Source of the DNA: a virus
Reading direction: 5' to 3' (one strand)
Virus record (IMG/VR): IMGVR_UViG_3300005581_000070
Coordinates: 1-33,384 of that record
Length of the DNA stretch: 33,384 nt
A program made the translations under genes and the position numbers. Every line of letters begins with the position of its first letter. Positions within the stretch are counted from its first letter, which is position 1. Positions 8,457 to 16,709 of this stretch are shown here, piece by piece. Below the pieces are notes generated by a model, which was given only the letters and a program-made list of their open reading frames with translations, did not search any database and was not told where the DNA came from.

Positions 8457-10097
8457 ATGGCTAAATACATTTTTGTTGTTGGTGGTGTTATTTCTGGTAC
8501 TGGCAAAGGTGTCTCTGCTGCAAGCATAGGCCTCTTACTTAAGCTTAGGGGTCACAATGTTACGCTTGTTAAGTTTGACCCATACTACAATGTCAATGCT
8601 GGTATTCTTGGGCCTGGAGAGCATGGCGAGTGCTTTCTTTGTGATGATGGCACTGAGACCGATCTCGATTTGGGACACTATGAAAGAATAGCTGGCATAA
8701 CTGTAAGCAAGTCCAACATATGCACTCATGGTATCTTGCAGAAAGAACTCATTGAGGAGCAAGAGCAAGGCAAATATCTTGGCGAGACAATACAAGTCAA
8801 TCCACACTTGACAGACAAGATTGAAAAACGATTGGTTGATCTTGGAAAAACACATGACATTGTGATAGCCGAAGTCGGTGGCACAGTTGGGGACTCGGAA
8901 AGCTTTGCATTTTTTGAATCAATCAGGCTTTTCAAGCAAAAACAACGATCAAATGTGGTTATGGTTTTAGTTGCTCCTATCCTTTGGGTCAAAACCATCA
9001 AGGAATTTAAAACAAAACCATTGCAAAATGCTGTCAAAGAACTTCAGAGACATGGTTTGCAACCTGATGTTATTTTGTGCAGAACCGAAAACCCAATACC
9101 TGACAAGATACTTCAAAAAGTCTCACAACTTTCCAATGTTGATCGTGAGGCTGTTTTTGACGCACCCGATCTTGATTCCATTTATCAAGTTCCATTGGCG
9201 TTTTATGATCGGCACATAGACGATCTTTTTGTCGATCTTTTACATCTCAACAGAAGTGCTTGCAGAATACACAAGTACCGTGAAGTTGTGGACAAATATA
9301 CCAACAACCAATTTCAACCTATTACAATTGGAATTTTTGGAAAATACGACAATTGCGATGAAGCATACATTTCTTTAAAAGAAGCATTGTTGCACGCCGG
9401 AATAGCAAACGATGCCAAGGTTATTGTTAAGTGGCATAAGTCAGAAGAATTGGAAAAATACAAGGATGCTAGAGGTTATCATAAATTTTTTGATGATCTT
9501 GATGGTATTGTCATACCTGGCGGTTTTGACAATCGTGGCATTGAAGGTAAAATTAAAGCAATTCAGTATGTCCGTGAGAAGAAAATACCATTTCTTGGCA
9601 TATGCCTCGGGTTGCAGTGTGCAGTTATTGAATTTGCTAGAAATGTTTGTGGTCATGAAGATGCCAATAGTATGGAGTTTCAGAAAGATTGTGCGCATGC
9701 TGTTGTGAAATATGTTCAAGGGCAAGATAATATTGCTAAAAAATCAGGAAGTATGCGTTTGGGAACATATGACTGCGACCTCAAGAAAGACTCTTTGGCG
9801 TACCAGTTCTATGGACAGAAATTGATCAAAGAGAGGCATAGGCACAGACTTGAAGTCAACGATGTGTATGTTCAAGAGTTTGAGTCTAATGGATTCATTG
9901 TGAGTGGCAGAAACCCACAGACAAATCTTGTTGAAATCATGGAGTTAGGTAGCGATATACACCCATACTTTGTTGGCACACAAGCACACCCAGAGTTTAA
10001 GAGTAGGCTCACTATGGCATCGCCGTTGTTTGTAGGGCTAATTTCGGCTGCACTTAAAAATAAAAAACCTAGCCTTGAAACCATAAATAAATCATGA
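8457..10097 (+). CDS. pyrG: CTP synthase (glutamine-hydrolysing)
   Basis: 546 residues, full length for PyrG (about 545). It makes CTP from UTP, ATP and glutamine. The N-terminal synthase domain has the P-loop-like SGTGKG (Lys17), FDPYYNVNAG, HGE and TDLDLGHYER. The C-terminal class I amidotransferase domain has the nucleophile Cys383 in GICLGLQ and the His511/Glu513 pair in AHPEF, plus GSMRLG. Some usually invariant stretches differ: SSLGKG is SGTGKG, the MSPYQHGEVF block is LGPGEHGECF, and the segment after GHYER is changed (ICTHGILQ), so the enzyme is divergent but all catalytic residues remain. A GAGG ribosome site precedes the ATG. The TGA overlaps the ATG of the next gene (ATGA), so the two are coupled. 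Confidence 0.95.
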   Translation: MAKYIFVVGGVISGTGKGVSAASIGLLLKLRGHNVTLVKFDPYYNVNAGILGPGEHGECFLCDDGTETDLDLGHYERIAGITVSKSNICTHGILQKELIEEQEQGKYLGETIQVNPHLTDKIEKRLVDLGKTHDIVIAEVGGTVGDSESFAFFESIRLFKQKQRSNVVMVLVAPILWVKTIKEFKTKPLQNAVKELQRHGLQPDVILCRTENPIPDKILQKVSQLSNVDREAVFDAPDLDSIYQVPLAFYDRHIDDLFVDLLHLNRSACRIHKYREVVDKYTNNQFQPITIGIFGKYDNCDEAYISLKEALLHAGIANDAKVIVKWHKSEELEKYKDARGYHKFFDDLDGIVIPGGFDNRGIEGKIKAIQYVREKKIPFLGICLGLQCAVIEFARNVCGHEDANSMEFQKDCAHAVVKYVQGQDNIAKKSGSMRLGTYDCDLKKDSLAYQFYGQKLIKERHRHRLEVNDVYVQEFESNGFIVSGRNPQTNLVEIMELGSDIHPYFVGTQAHPEFKSRLTMASPLFVGLISAALKNKKPSLETINKS

Positions 10098-10642
10098 ATT
10101 TTAGGCAATTTATGTTATTAGAGGATACTGCTGGCCTTGCAAGGCAATTGGGTGACATATACTCAATGCTGCAAGATCTTGATAGTATTGCAGATAAGAA
10201 AAACCAAGCGACAATTGTTGCAACCAACAATATCATTGAAAAAATCAGAACGCCAATCAAAGGTCTGGATTCTAGGGATCACAGATCATACCTTGAGAAG
10301 CTTGCCGACATTGCCGTAATGCTTTCAAAGTCTGTTTCTGGCGAATATGCAGATAATGAAAAGGCCATACCACTACCAGATGCCGTAAAGATGTCATCCA
10401 AGGCCATGCTTCGCCTTGTTCAGAAGATTGGAAGTCCAATAAACAATCTTGCGGCAGATGATCCAACAAAGCTAAAAGACATCAAACAAGTTAACAAACC
10501 GGAGTCTGGAAAACCAGGAGCGGGCAAGGCGACTGTGCCTCCTAGTGACGCAATGTCTGTTGAGCCTACAAGTCCAGGTGATCTACCACCAGACACAGCC
10601 AAGCCACTTGGCGGCAGCACCGGAGACCTCAAGAATCTCTAG
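10094..10642 (+). CDS. Hypothetical protein with capsid-targeting-like N-terminus
   Basis: 182 residues. It begins MNFRQFMLLEDTAG, matching the M-x-x-F-x-x-F-pattern seen at the start of four other proteins in the window and in T4 internal proteins. Residues 15-120 look alpha-helical (a conserved-looking block GDIYSMLQDLDSIADKK and a second helix-rich block ending VQKIGSPI). The last 45 residues are Pro/Gly/Ser-rich and probably disordered. It starts inside the stop of pyrG (ATGA), without its own strong ribosome site. Role as an internal head or scaffold-associated protein is inferred from the N-terminus only. Confidence 0.75.
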   Translation: MNFRQFMLLEDTAGLARQLGDIYSMLQDLDSIADKKNQATIVATNNIIEKIRTPIKGLDSRDHRSYLEKLADIAVMLSKSVSGEYADNEKAIPLPDAVKMSSKAMLRLVQKIGSPINNLAADDPTKLKDIKQVNKPESGKPGAGKATVPPSDAMSVEPTSPGDLPPDTAKPLGGSTGDLKNL

Positions 10643-10651
10643 GAGATCAAA

Positions 10652-11785
10652 GTGTGCGGCATAGCTGGATACATAGGTAAATCCAAAAACAAGAGCATGT
10701 CATTCTCTATTCTATCGTGTTTATTCAACCGAGTTGAATCACGGGGCATAGATGCTGCTGGATATTGGATGTCTGAGTTTGGCGAAAATGGTAAGGTTCA
10801 TTATCATAAGCAGCCAGGCAAATCTAGTAGCCTTGTGGCTTCAGATAAATGGCTCGGAAATTCAAATATAGATGCCAATATTGCACTTGTGCATGCAAGG
10901 GGCGCCAGCAAGGGAAGTGGAAGCCCTCTAAAAAATAAGAACAATCATCCATTTGTAAGTAAAAAAAGAAATTTAGCTGTAATCCACAATGGCAAGGTTG
11001 ATGACCACGAATACCATGAAATAGTTCAAAGATATAGGGTTGGGTCTGAGTGTGACAGTGAGGTTTTTCTTAGGATATTCGAGCAAGCGGCACACATATA
11101 TGGCGATGCTGATCTTGATGCTTATGTTGGTGATATTCCCGAACGACATAGGATGGCTGGTATTAAAGACATTTTTTCCTTGATAAACGAGAGTCATATG
11201 GCGGTTGGCATAGGCGAGTGGAAGCCGAACAACTCTAGGAATCTATGGCTTTTTAGAAATAGATATAGACCGCTGTGGGTTTCCGATCTAAGGTCTGAAC
11301 TAGGTCAAGTTTTTTTCTTCTCTGAGCCAAGCATATGGAGGGAATCGGCTCTTGAACTTGGACATCTTTCACTTATAAATGCCAAGATTTCTGAGGTTCC
11401 TGAAGATGAGGTGTGGCATTTCCAAATAGATAATCAGATGATCTATGCTGGCAAGCCAACAAGACATATGGTTGTTCGTACCGATCCTAAGCCATTACAA
11501 GAAGCAATCACAAAGTTTGATTTTGCAGTTGATGATGTTACCTTGGATGTAGTTACTACTTTAAATGAAGAGGTTCAGGACGAATCACTCGATGAGGATG
11601 ACAAGCTTCTTAATATGGTTGACAGCCAAATAAAGAGAATGACAGCCACATGCCAGAACATCTATGCAACATCTCAAGTGTTGTTAAGGTGCAAATCAAT
11701 GGGATCCTCAGACATAAAGCAGCTTGTGCAGATGCTTGAGGAGCAGATCAGCAGTCTTTCGGAAATCGAAAGGCTATTTGGGTAG
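10652..11785 (+). CDS. Stand-alone class II (Ntn-type) glutamine amidotransferase domain protein
   Basis: 377 residues. GTG start with AGGAG 5 bases upstream; this start is fixed by biochemistry because Cys2 must become N-terminal after Met removal to act as nucleophile. The glutaminase motifs match GlmS/PurF: CGIAGYIG, RGIDAAGY (31-38), HARGASKG at 81-88 (GlmS HTRWATHG), HNG 112-114, and SECDSE (132-137) for substrate glutamine binding. The domain ends near 265; no SIS, PRTase or synthetase domain follows, only an acidic, helical tail to 377. It would release ammonia for a partner enzyme, which is not obvious nearby. Uses could include base or sugar modification; this is inference. Confidence 0.85.
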   Translation: MCGIAGYIGKSKNKSMSFSILSCLFNRVESRGIDAAGYWMSEFGENGKVHYHKQPGKSSSLVASDKWLGNSNIDANIALVHARGASKGSGSPLKNKNNHPFVSKKRNLAVIHNGKVDDHEYHEIVQRYRVGSECDSEVFLRIFEQAAHIYGDADLDAYVGDIPERHRMAGIKDIFSLINESHMAVGIGEWKPNNSRNLWLFRNRYRPLWVSDLRSELGQVFFFSEPSIWRESALELGHLSLINAKISEVPEDEVWHFQIDNQMIYAGKPTRHMVVRTDPKPLQEAITKFDFAVDDVTLDVVTTLNEEVQDESLDEDDKLLNMVDSQIKRMTATCQNIYATSQVLLRCKSMGSSDIKQLVQMLEEQISSLSEIERLFG

Positions 11786-11793
11786 GGAGAAAG

Positions 11794-12357
11794 ATGAAAG
11801 ATGGTTTTGATGATGAAGACTTTGTTGTTGATGACATAATCAGCAATCGTGACAAGAGTAAAAAGGCAAAGAAAAAGGTCAATGGTAAGCAAAAGGGCAG
11901 CCGTGTTGAGCGAGAGCTCACCAAGATGTTGAATGGACGCTTTAATTGTGCGGATTTTTCAAGATCTGTTGGAAGTGGAAACAGGTGGAGTCAAGTCAAC
12001 CATTTGCCAAAACACGCCAGGGATGTCTTTAGTGGCGATTTAATTGTCCCAGGAAATTTCAAGTTTTGTCTTGAGTCCAAAGGCGGGTATGACAACATTG
12101 ATTTGAATTCCATCTTTCATCATGGAAGCAACGAATTAGACAGCTTCCTTGAGCAATCACAGAATGACGCAACAAGATGCGACAGAAAGCCTATGCTTTG
12201 CTGGAAAAGAACCAGAAGACCTTGGCTTGTTTTTTTGAAGACCGATGATTTAGAGGGAAGATTGTTTAAGCACTCTATCAAGTATGGTGATTGGACTGGA
12301 GTTTCACTTGAGACTCTTTTACAGATTGAAGATGGTTTCTTTTTGAAGCTTGATTAA
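11794..12357 (+). CDS. PD-(D/E)XK nuclease resembling Holliday-junction resolvase (Hjc-like)
   Basis: 187 residues. After an acidic/Lys-rich N-terminal 33 residues, KGSRVERELTKML (34-46) matches the first helix of archaeal Hjc and related phage nucleases with its conserved Glu. FSRSVGSGNRW follows, then GD82 (SGDLIVP), and E94-S-K96 (CLESKGG), which together form the D...ExK metal site. Such enzymes cut branched or modified DNA; in this phage it could resolve recombination intermediates made by gp46/47. A GGGAGAAAG ribosome site precedes the ATG, 8 bases after the previous stop. A restriction-like or VRR-type nuclease of the same fold cannot be excluded. Confidence 0.7.
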   Translation: MKDGFDDEDFVVDDIISNRDKSKKAKKKVNGKQKGSRVERELTKMLNGRFNCADFSRSVGSGNRWSQVNHLPKHARDVFSGDLIVPGNFKFCLESKGGYDNIDLNSIFHHGSNELDSFLEQSQNDATRCDRKPMLCWKRTRRPWLVFLKTDDLEGRLFKHSIKYGDWTGVSLETLLQIEDGFFLKLD

Positions 12358-12384
12358 TATTGTTTGTTTTACAATAGTTTTGAT

Positions 12385-12852
12385 TTATTTTTTAGGTAAG
12401 TAATCTCCGATATTTGATGGCATAGGATTAGATTTCATAGGAGATGATGGAATTATTTTTTCTAACAATTCTATAAATTCTTTTAATTCAGACTTGGCAA
12501 AAGAGGTTACAAATTTTTCTTTTTCTTTATCAAACCATTTAATTGCTACGCCAATATCAAGAGTTAAAAATTTACATTTATTATTACGAGTTAAATCTTC
12601 AATGCGATTAGCTATTGATTTAAAATTTTCCATGCTAACATCTCTATCAAATACCCAGTATTGTATAGCTTCTTTACCATCAGGTCTAAGATCTTGAAAT
12701 TTTTCATTAAAATATTTTAGCTTTTTTTGTTTTAAAATTTCGTCTTTTTCGTTTCTATTGTCCGCTTGTCTAACCATAGCTGGTGGTTGTGTTGGTGGCA
12801 TATCCATTTGTTCGTTAATTTTTTGTTCTAAAAATTGTGTAAATGTTTTCAT
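12385..12852 (-). CDS. Hypothetical protein with capsid-targeting-like N-terminus and I-N-E site
   Basis: 155 residues. It begins MKTFTQFLEQKINEQMD: MKTF-x-x-F matches the T4 IPIII signal (MKTYQEFIAEA), and I-N-E followed by Q matches the T4 prohead protease (gp21) consensus of a hydrophobic residue, any residue, then Glu. A Pro/Gln-rich linker follows (about 19-27), then a folded part with a WVFDRD and LDIGVAIKWFD segment. An AAAGGA ribosome site precedes the ATG. It is convergent with the nuclease gene 27 bases away. Codons are notably AT-rich. Processed internal head protein is the favoured, unproven role. Confidence 0.7.
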   Translation of the reverse strand: MKTFTQFLEQKINEQMDMPPTQPPAMVRQADNRNEKDEILKQKKLKYFNEKFQDLRPDGKEAIQYWVFDRDVSMENFKSIANRIEDLTRNNKCKFLTLDIGVAIKWFDKEKEKFVTSFAKSELKEFIELLEKIIPSSPMKSNPMPSNIGDYLPKK

Positions 12853-12916
12853 GATGTCCTTTGTAAGATTAAATTTCTTCTTTTTTTTGAAATTTCATTG
12901 TTGTAAGTTTGTTCTT

Positions 12917-12924
12917 TATTTATT
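12917..12924 (-). promoter_or_regulatory. Possible T4-type late promoter (AATAAATA)
   Basis: AATAAATA on the minus strand, 7 of 8 to the T4 late consensus TATAAATA, in the divergent gap 12853-12994 about 65 bases before the minus-strand ATG. The same octamer occurs at 30512-30519 before another minus-strand gene. The region is AT-rich, so chance occurrence is possible. Confidence 0.3.
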
Positions 12925-12994
12925 CACAAAAAAAACATTCTCTATTTGTTTTTCTTAAAAAAGTAAATATCTATATCAAGAAAGGCGGTGATTC

Positions 12995-13318
12995 ATGAAT
13001 CTTATAAACATTTCATTTGCTGAAAATGTGACTACCGTTTCATTCAAAGAAGCAAAAATATTTGATGAGAAATTTATAGTGGATCTTGGTACTGAGCTTT
13101 TCGATTTAGCCTCAAAGGTGGAGGCTGGCCAGTCTGTTTTGCTTGACTTTGCCACAATAAGCTATATTTCAAGCTCTGCTCTTGGAAAGCTTATTACTAT
13201 GAATAAGAAGCTCAAAGAAAGAAGCTGTAGTCTTAAGCTCATAAATTTGAATGATGATATTATGGAAGTATTCGAAATAACACGACTAAACAAGTTTTTT
13301 GTGATTGAAAAATCTTAG
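12995..13318 (+). CDS. STAS-domain protein, anti-sigma factor antagonist (SpoIIAA/RsbV-like)
   Basis: 107 residues, the usual length for a single STAS domain. The core is LLDFATISYISSSALGKLI (49-67), aligning with the SpoIIAA block around its phosphorylated serine (DLSxLTFMDSSGLG); Ser60 falls on the phosphorylation site and Asp57 of SpoIIAA is Ser59 here. KLINLNDDIMEVFEITRL is the typical second half. These proteins bind anti-sigma kinases and free sigma factors; no anti-sigma kinase is in the window, so the partner would be host-encoded or outside. An AAAGGCGG ribosome site lies upstream. It is the only rightward gene between two leftward genes, and its stop overlaps by 4 bases that of the convergent VWA gene. 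Confidence 0.82.
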   Translation: MNLINISFAENVTTVSFKEAKIFDEKFIVDLGTELFDLASKVEAGQSVLLDFATISYISSSALGKLITMNKKLKERSCSLKLINLNDDIMEVFEITRLNKFFVIEKS

Positions 13319-14601
13319 ATGAAATCTTCAAGCATAAAGATGTTACAGATTTTGTCAATTTGTGAGTTTGTACCATTCCTTGTTATAAACCAGTTCCACT
13401 TTTTTGGCTGTAATGGCCTTATGGTATCACCATAGCCATACCCATCTGTCAGAACGAATATGCTTGGATGATTGCCATGATCTTTTGTGTGTTGTCTCAC
13501 AAATGTGTCTATAGGAAAAAAGTTTGTTCCGCCGCCACCATATATTTTTCTTGAACTTACTGATGTCTCTTTTATTTCCGTGTCAAAACAGAAAATCCTA
13601 GTGTTAAATTTTGACTTGCTTAAGCTTCCAGCCGCAGAAAAGAATCTGTCCTTATTGCTTATGCAGCTTCCAGATGTATCCATGAAGAAGAAAACATCAA
13701 TTTTACATTCGGATTTTATCGTTTGATATGTTTCAACCTCACTGGGCATGAACAAGCATCTTTCAAGCAAGGTGTGGCTTCTAGAAACCCTTAACCATTG
13801 TTCTGCTATGCCATAGCTGTCTTGTGTGTGTTGTCTTTCCCACGATTTTATGACTGTTTCCCATCGTCGCTTCTGTTTTATCTTGGTTGGGTCTGCATGA
13901 ATCCACATGCCGTTCCCAATACCCGCAAATGAAGCGTCTCCATGTTTTTTTAGAAGATTTTTTATGGCCGACATGTCGTCGTTGGAAAAATCCTTTGCCA
14001 TCCCAGATAGAAATTCGTCCCAATCCTTGCTGAAAAACCCATGGTCATCAAGACAACCGCCATTGACCCCAGCTGCAATCATTGGGCTTCCGTCGCCAAA
14101 TTTTTCCTTGTATAGATTGTAGTAATACTCAAAATGCATGGTGTCGCTTATTTTGTCGCTTTTAAATATCGTATCTACCCAGCAAAGGCATTGTTCGCCA
14201 ATCTTGGTTTCCAATGCCGAAGATATGTCGCTTTCTATAATATCTCTTGAGAATCCAAAGCCATTGATGAGGGTGTGGTTAACGACTAGGTCAAGACATA
14301 TATTGGCAGCAACTTTTTCCCCAGCAACCATATTGTTGGTTCTTTTTCCATGACTCAGAATTATGTGAAGCATTTCATGGCAAATGCAAAAGAGCTTTCC
14401 TTGCACTCCAAGTGAATTCCAAAATTTTGGGTTGAATATGAAATTTATGTAGTTGCCAGTTTTATCGAACTCAACGGCGGCCGTTGGTATTGCATCAGAT
14501 AGGGTTGGCTGTCCAACAAACCAAAGCTTGTAGAAAATGGCATGGTGATTTTCAAGCTGCATCGCAAGCTCAGACCATTCTCTTGAGCTGATAAATTTCA
14601 T
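13315..14601 (-). CDS. HExxH metallopeptidase-like plus VWA domain protein (COG3864-type)
   Basis: 428 residues. N-terminal half: H75-E76-M-L-H79 with a further His84 (HExxH-x4-H) and a following NICLDLVVNHTL block, as in the predicted metal-dependent peptidase half of this family. C-terminal half: a von Willebrand A fold with a complete MIDAS, D308-x-S310-x-S312 (MDTSGS), Thr359 (GGGGTNF) and Asp386 (LTDGYG). These proteins typically sit beside MoxR-like AAA ATPases, as here: its ATG overlaps the stop of the ATPase gene (4 bases). The pair probably acts as a chaperone or remodelling machine with VWA as substrate adaptor. Whether the HExxH half is catalytically active is unknown. Confidence 0.85.
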   Translation of the reverse strand: MKFISSREWSELAMQLENHHAIFYKLWFVGQPTLSDAIPTAAVEFDKTGNYINFIFNPKFWNSLGVQGKLFCICHEMLHIILSHGKRTNNMVAGEKVAANICLDLVVNHTLINGFGFSRDIIESDISSALETKIGEQCLCWVDTIFKSDKISDTMHFEYYYNLYKEKFGDGSPMIAAGVNGGCLDDHGFFSKDWDEFLSGMAKDFSNDDMSAIKNLLKKHGDASFAGIGNGMWIHADPTKIKQKRRWETVIKSWERQHTQDSYGIAEQWLRVSRSHTLLERCLFMPSEVETYQTIKSECKIDVFFFMDTSGSCISNKDRFFSAAGSLSKSKFNTRIFCFDTEIKETSVSSRKIYGGGGTNFFPIDTFVRQHTKDHGNHPSIFVLTDGYGYGDTIRPLQPKKWNWFITRNGTNSQIDKICNIFMLEDFI

Positions 14602-15674
14602 TTTGACTTGCTTCTTTCTAAGGCTTGCATTGTCTCACTGAATTTTTTTGCAACATCTGGATTTACTGTAAAGTAACGCTTTATTTTTGCAACTAGCTTA
14701 ATATCACTGTTGGCTTTTATTATGTCATTAAGAACTAAGCCATATTTTTCAACATCTGAACACAAGGCAAGAGTGTGTTTTAGAGCCTTATCGCTTATCG
14801 ACATAAAGGAAACTAGCTTTTCGTTTCCGACCAATGGCAAAAACCATTCCATCAGCGTTTTGCTTTCTTGTATGTACTTCATAGCTGATGAGAAGTTGTT
14901 TTCATTGCGTAGCCATAATTCGGCAGAGTTTTTGTCGTCTTCATTCATGAACTTAGATAGCTTATCTCCGGTTGGCCCCTCACGCAGCGTTTGTATCAAC
15001 TTGGATATACCACTTTCTTGCGGAAGGTAATCACGGAGATCGCCGCCTCTAGCATGTGCAATCATGGCATAATCTAGACGCCTTGGTGAGACGATGTTTT
15101 TTGTTTCATCATCAAGTTCGGCCCACCATGATATAGCCCCATCGGCTGCTGCTCTTCCAAATTTGCTTCTGAAATATTGAACATCAGGCTTGTAATCAAT
15201 GCGTTTGTGAACTTCAAATCGATCAAGCTGCGCTTGATCAAGCTTTTCAACATCGTATGCTTCGATGTCATCGTCTGGATTAATGGCAGCCCAAACCATT
15301 CTTAGATTCGGGAATTTTTCACCATTGATACTTTTGAATTGTATTAGCTCCATGACGGCATTTCTGATCTTCTTTGGCGACCTGTTGAACTCATCCAAGA
15401 ATATCGCCTCGACTTCACCCAAGGCAAAGTCAAGTGGCCTGATCATTTTTATAAAGCTTACATTTTCTCCAGCAACAACTTTGGTGGCTTCTTTTGGTAT
15501 GCCGACAAAGTCTGTCCATGGATCCATGGTTGAGGCGCTGAAGTACTTCCATTTTATCTTATTGCGTTCAAACGCAGCTTTGATAATGGCAGTCTTTCCA
15601 ACTCCATGCTTTCCAATTAGTAGAACATTTTCGTTGTGAGTTATCCACTCGTCAAGCTTGTAATCAATATTCAT
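14598..15674 (-). CDS. MoxR-like AAA+ ATPase
   Basis: 358 residues. Walker A GKHGVGKT at 21-28 (Lys27), Walker B IFLDEFNR with D94/E95, a sensor-1-like MVWAAINPD region, and an arginine-containing LDRFEVHKRI segment typical of MoxR sensors and lid. The rest is helical. Partner of the downstream VWA gene by overlap and by family precedent. The GGAGG ribosome site (CTGGAGGTCGAG) is strong. In bacteria MoxR/VWA pairs mature or activate target complexes; in a phage the target is unknown. Confidence 0.88.
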   Translation of the reverse strand: MNIDYKLDEWITHNENVLLIGKHGVGKTAIIKAAFERNKIKWKYFSASTMDPWTDFVGIPKEATKVVAGENVSFIKMIRPLDFALGEVEAIFLDEFNRSPKKIRNAVMELIQFKSINGEKFPNLRMVWAAINPDDDIEAYDVEKLDQAQLDRFEVHKRIDYKPDVQYFRSKFGRAAADGAISWWAELDDETKNIVSPRRLDYAMIAHARGGDLRDYLPQESGISKLIQTLREGPTGDKLSKFMNEDDKNSAELWLRNENNFSSAMKYIQESKTLMEWFLPLVGNEKLVSFMSISDKALKHTLALCSDVEKYGLVLNDIIKANSDIKLVAKIKRYFTVNPDVAKKFSETMQALERSKSK

Positions 15675-15725
15675 CTCGACCTCCAGGCCAAGATAATATC
15701 ATAAATGCTTATTATTTAAAAGAAA

Positions 15726-16469
15726 TCATTCGAAAATTTGAATTTGGTTTTTTTCACTGACAAAAGTGTTTTCTGCATAATCTAATTCAAACCAAACATT
15801 GTAAATTCCCGCATCATAATCATTGGTATCAATGAAGTAATACGCATACATCTTTTCTCTATAATCCACGAGCTGCCGATCAACAACCAATCGTAAATCT
15901 TTTTCCTGAGGGACACAATCCCCGCAGGCCTTTTCGATCGATATACGCAAATCTGAGACTATGGCGAGATTTTCGTAGTACGGCTGAAGATCGGCACCTC
16001 GAGGCACATTAGGCGTTATCTGTACGATAAGATAACGCTTTGTTCCCTTTACGATGCGATTTGGTCTGAAGCCAAATGAGAAGTCGTAAACTGGTGGTAT
16101 TGGAGAAGTGAACCATAATTCTGGATAGAGTCTGAAAGTATTACTGATATCTGCTTGTTCGCATCCGGTGCTTTTAAAGGTTACCTTCCAGACATCAAGA
16201 TAATCTCCGATAGTGTAGAGTGGGCTCGATGCACTAACATCAAGATAGTAGGCTCCTGTACCTTCGGATACAATACTGGGGCTTTCAAATGTCTCTACAA
16301 GACGGCGACCATCGGGGTTGATCGAAGTTACTTCGTTTGGATCGAGCGTATAGATATCTACTCGATCAACCGACTGAAGGTCTGCTCTATTGTTGCTATT
16401 ATAAGAGAAAAGTCTCAACCTAATGGTGTCATTGCAGGTTGGATTCTGCATTCTTTCTTTGGTTGGCAT
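15726..16469 (-). CDS. Beta-rich hypothetical structural protein, tail/baseplate region
   Basis: 247 residues with no certain family. The sequence is beta-rich with many Tyr, Asp and Pro and contains two clusters with paired cysteines (N-PTC and CGDC). Segments such as DVWKVTFKSTG and AGIYNVWFELDY look like Ig- or jelly-roll-type strands, as in adaptor or sleeve proteins of virions. It begins 3 bases after the stop of the frameshift extension of the gp26-like gene, so it lies in the same operon. Virion location is inferred from neighbours. Confidence 0.7.
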   Translation of the reverse strand: MPTKERMQNPTCNDTIRLRLFSYNSNNRADLQSVDRVDIYTLDPNEVTSINPDGRRLVETFESPSIVSEGTGAYYLDVSASSPLYTIGDYLDVWKVTFKSTGCEQADISNTFRLYPELWFTSPIPPVYDFSFGFRPNRIVKGTKRYLIVQITPNVPRGADLQPYYENLAIVSDLRISIEKACGDCVPQEKDLRLVVDRQLVDYREKMYAYYFIDTNDYDAGIYNVWFELDYAENTFVSEKNQIQIFE

Positions 16470-16472
16470 TTT

Positions 16473-16709
16473 TTATCTTCTCTTGTTGCCTGATTTGCGT
16501 CGCTCGGCCTCGATGGCCTCATTTTCTTTTTCTTTTTGCTCAATGAACCTTTGTATCATCCACTGTCTGATGTTTACGGGCATGATTAGTGTTTTACCCA
16601 TATCTTGTTGCAGATGATACATGAAGAAAAATATTTCTTCGAGGAGGTTTTTTCCTAGGGCTAAGCTTGGGTGTTCTTTTCCCTCCTCCGACGGGGGAAG
16701 AAAAAATTT
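16473..16709 (-). CDS. -1 frame extension of the gp26-like gene (frameshift product; gp51-position reading frame)
   Basis: This frame begins after a stop at the slippery run and stays open to a TAA at 16473. Its translation (FLPPSEEGKEHPSLALGKN, then a helical LLEEIFFFMYHLQ, then MPVNIRQWMIQRFIEQ and a charged tail) is protein-like for its whole length, including the part overlapping the upstream gene. There is an internal ATG at 16622 (49 codons), without a Shine-Dalgarno motif, so separate initiation is also possible. In T4, gene 51 lies directly after gene 26. I interpret it as the C-terminal extension made by -1 frameshifting, as in tail-assembly chaperones of other tailed phages. Confidence 0.6.
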   Translation of the reverse strand, partial: KFFLPPSEEGKEHPSLALGKNLLEEIFFFMYHLQQDMGKTLIMPVNIRQWMIQRFIEQKEKENEAIEAERRKSGNKRR

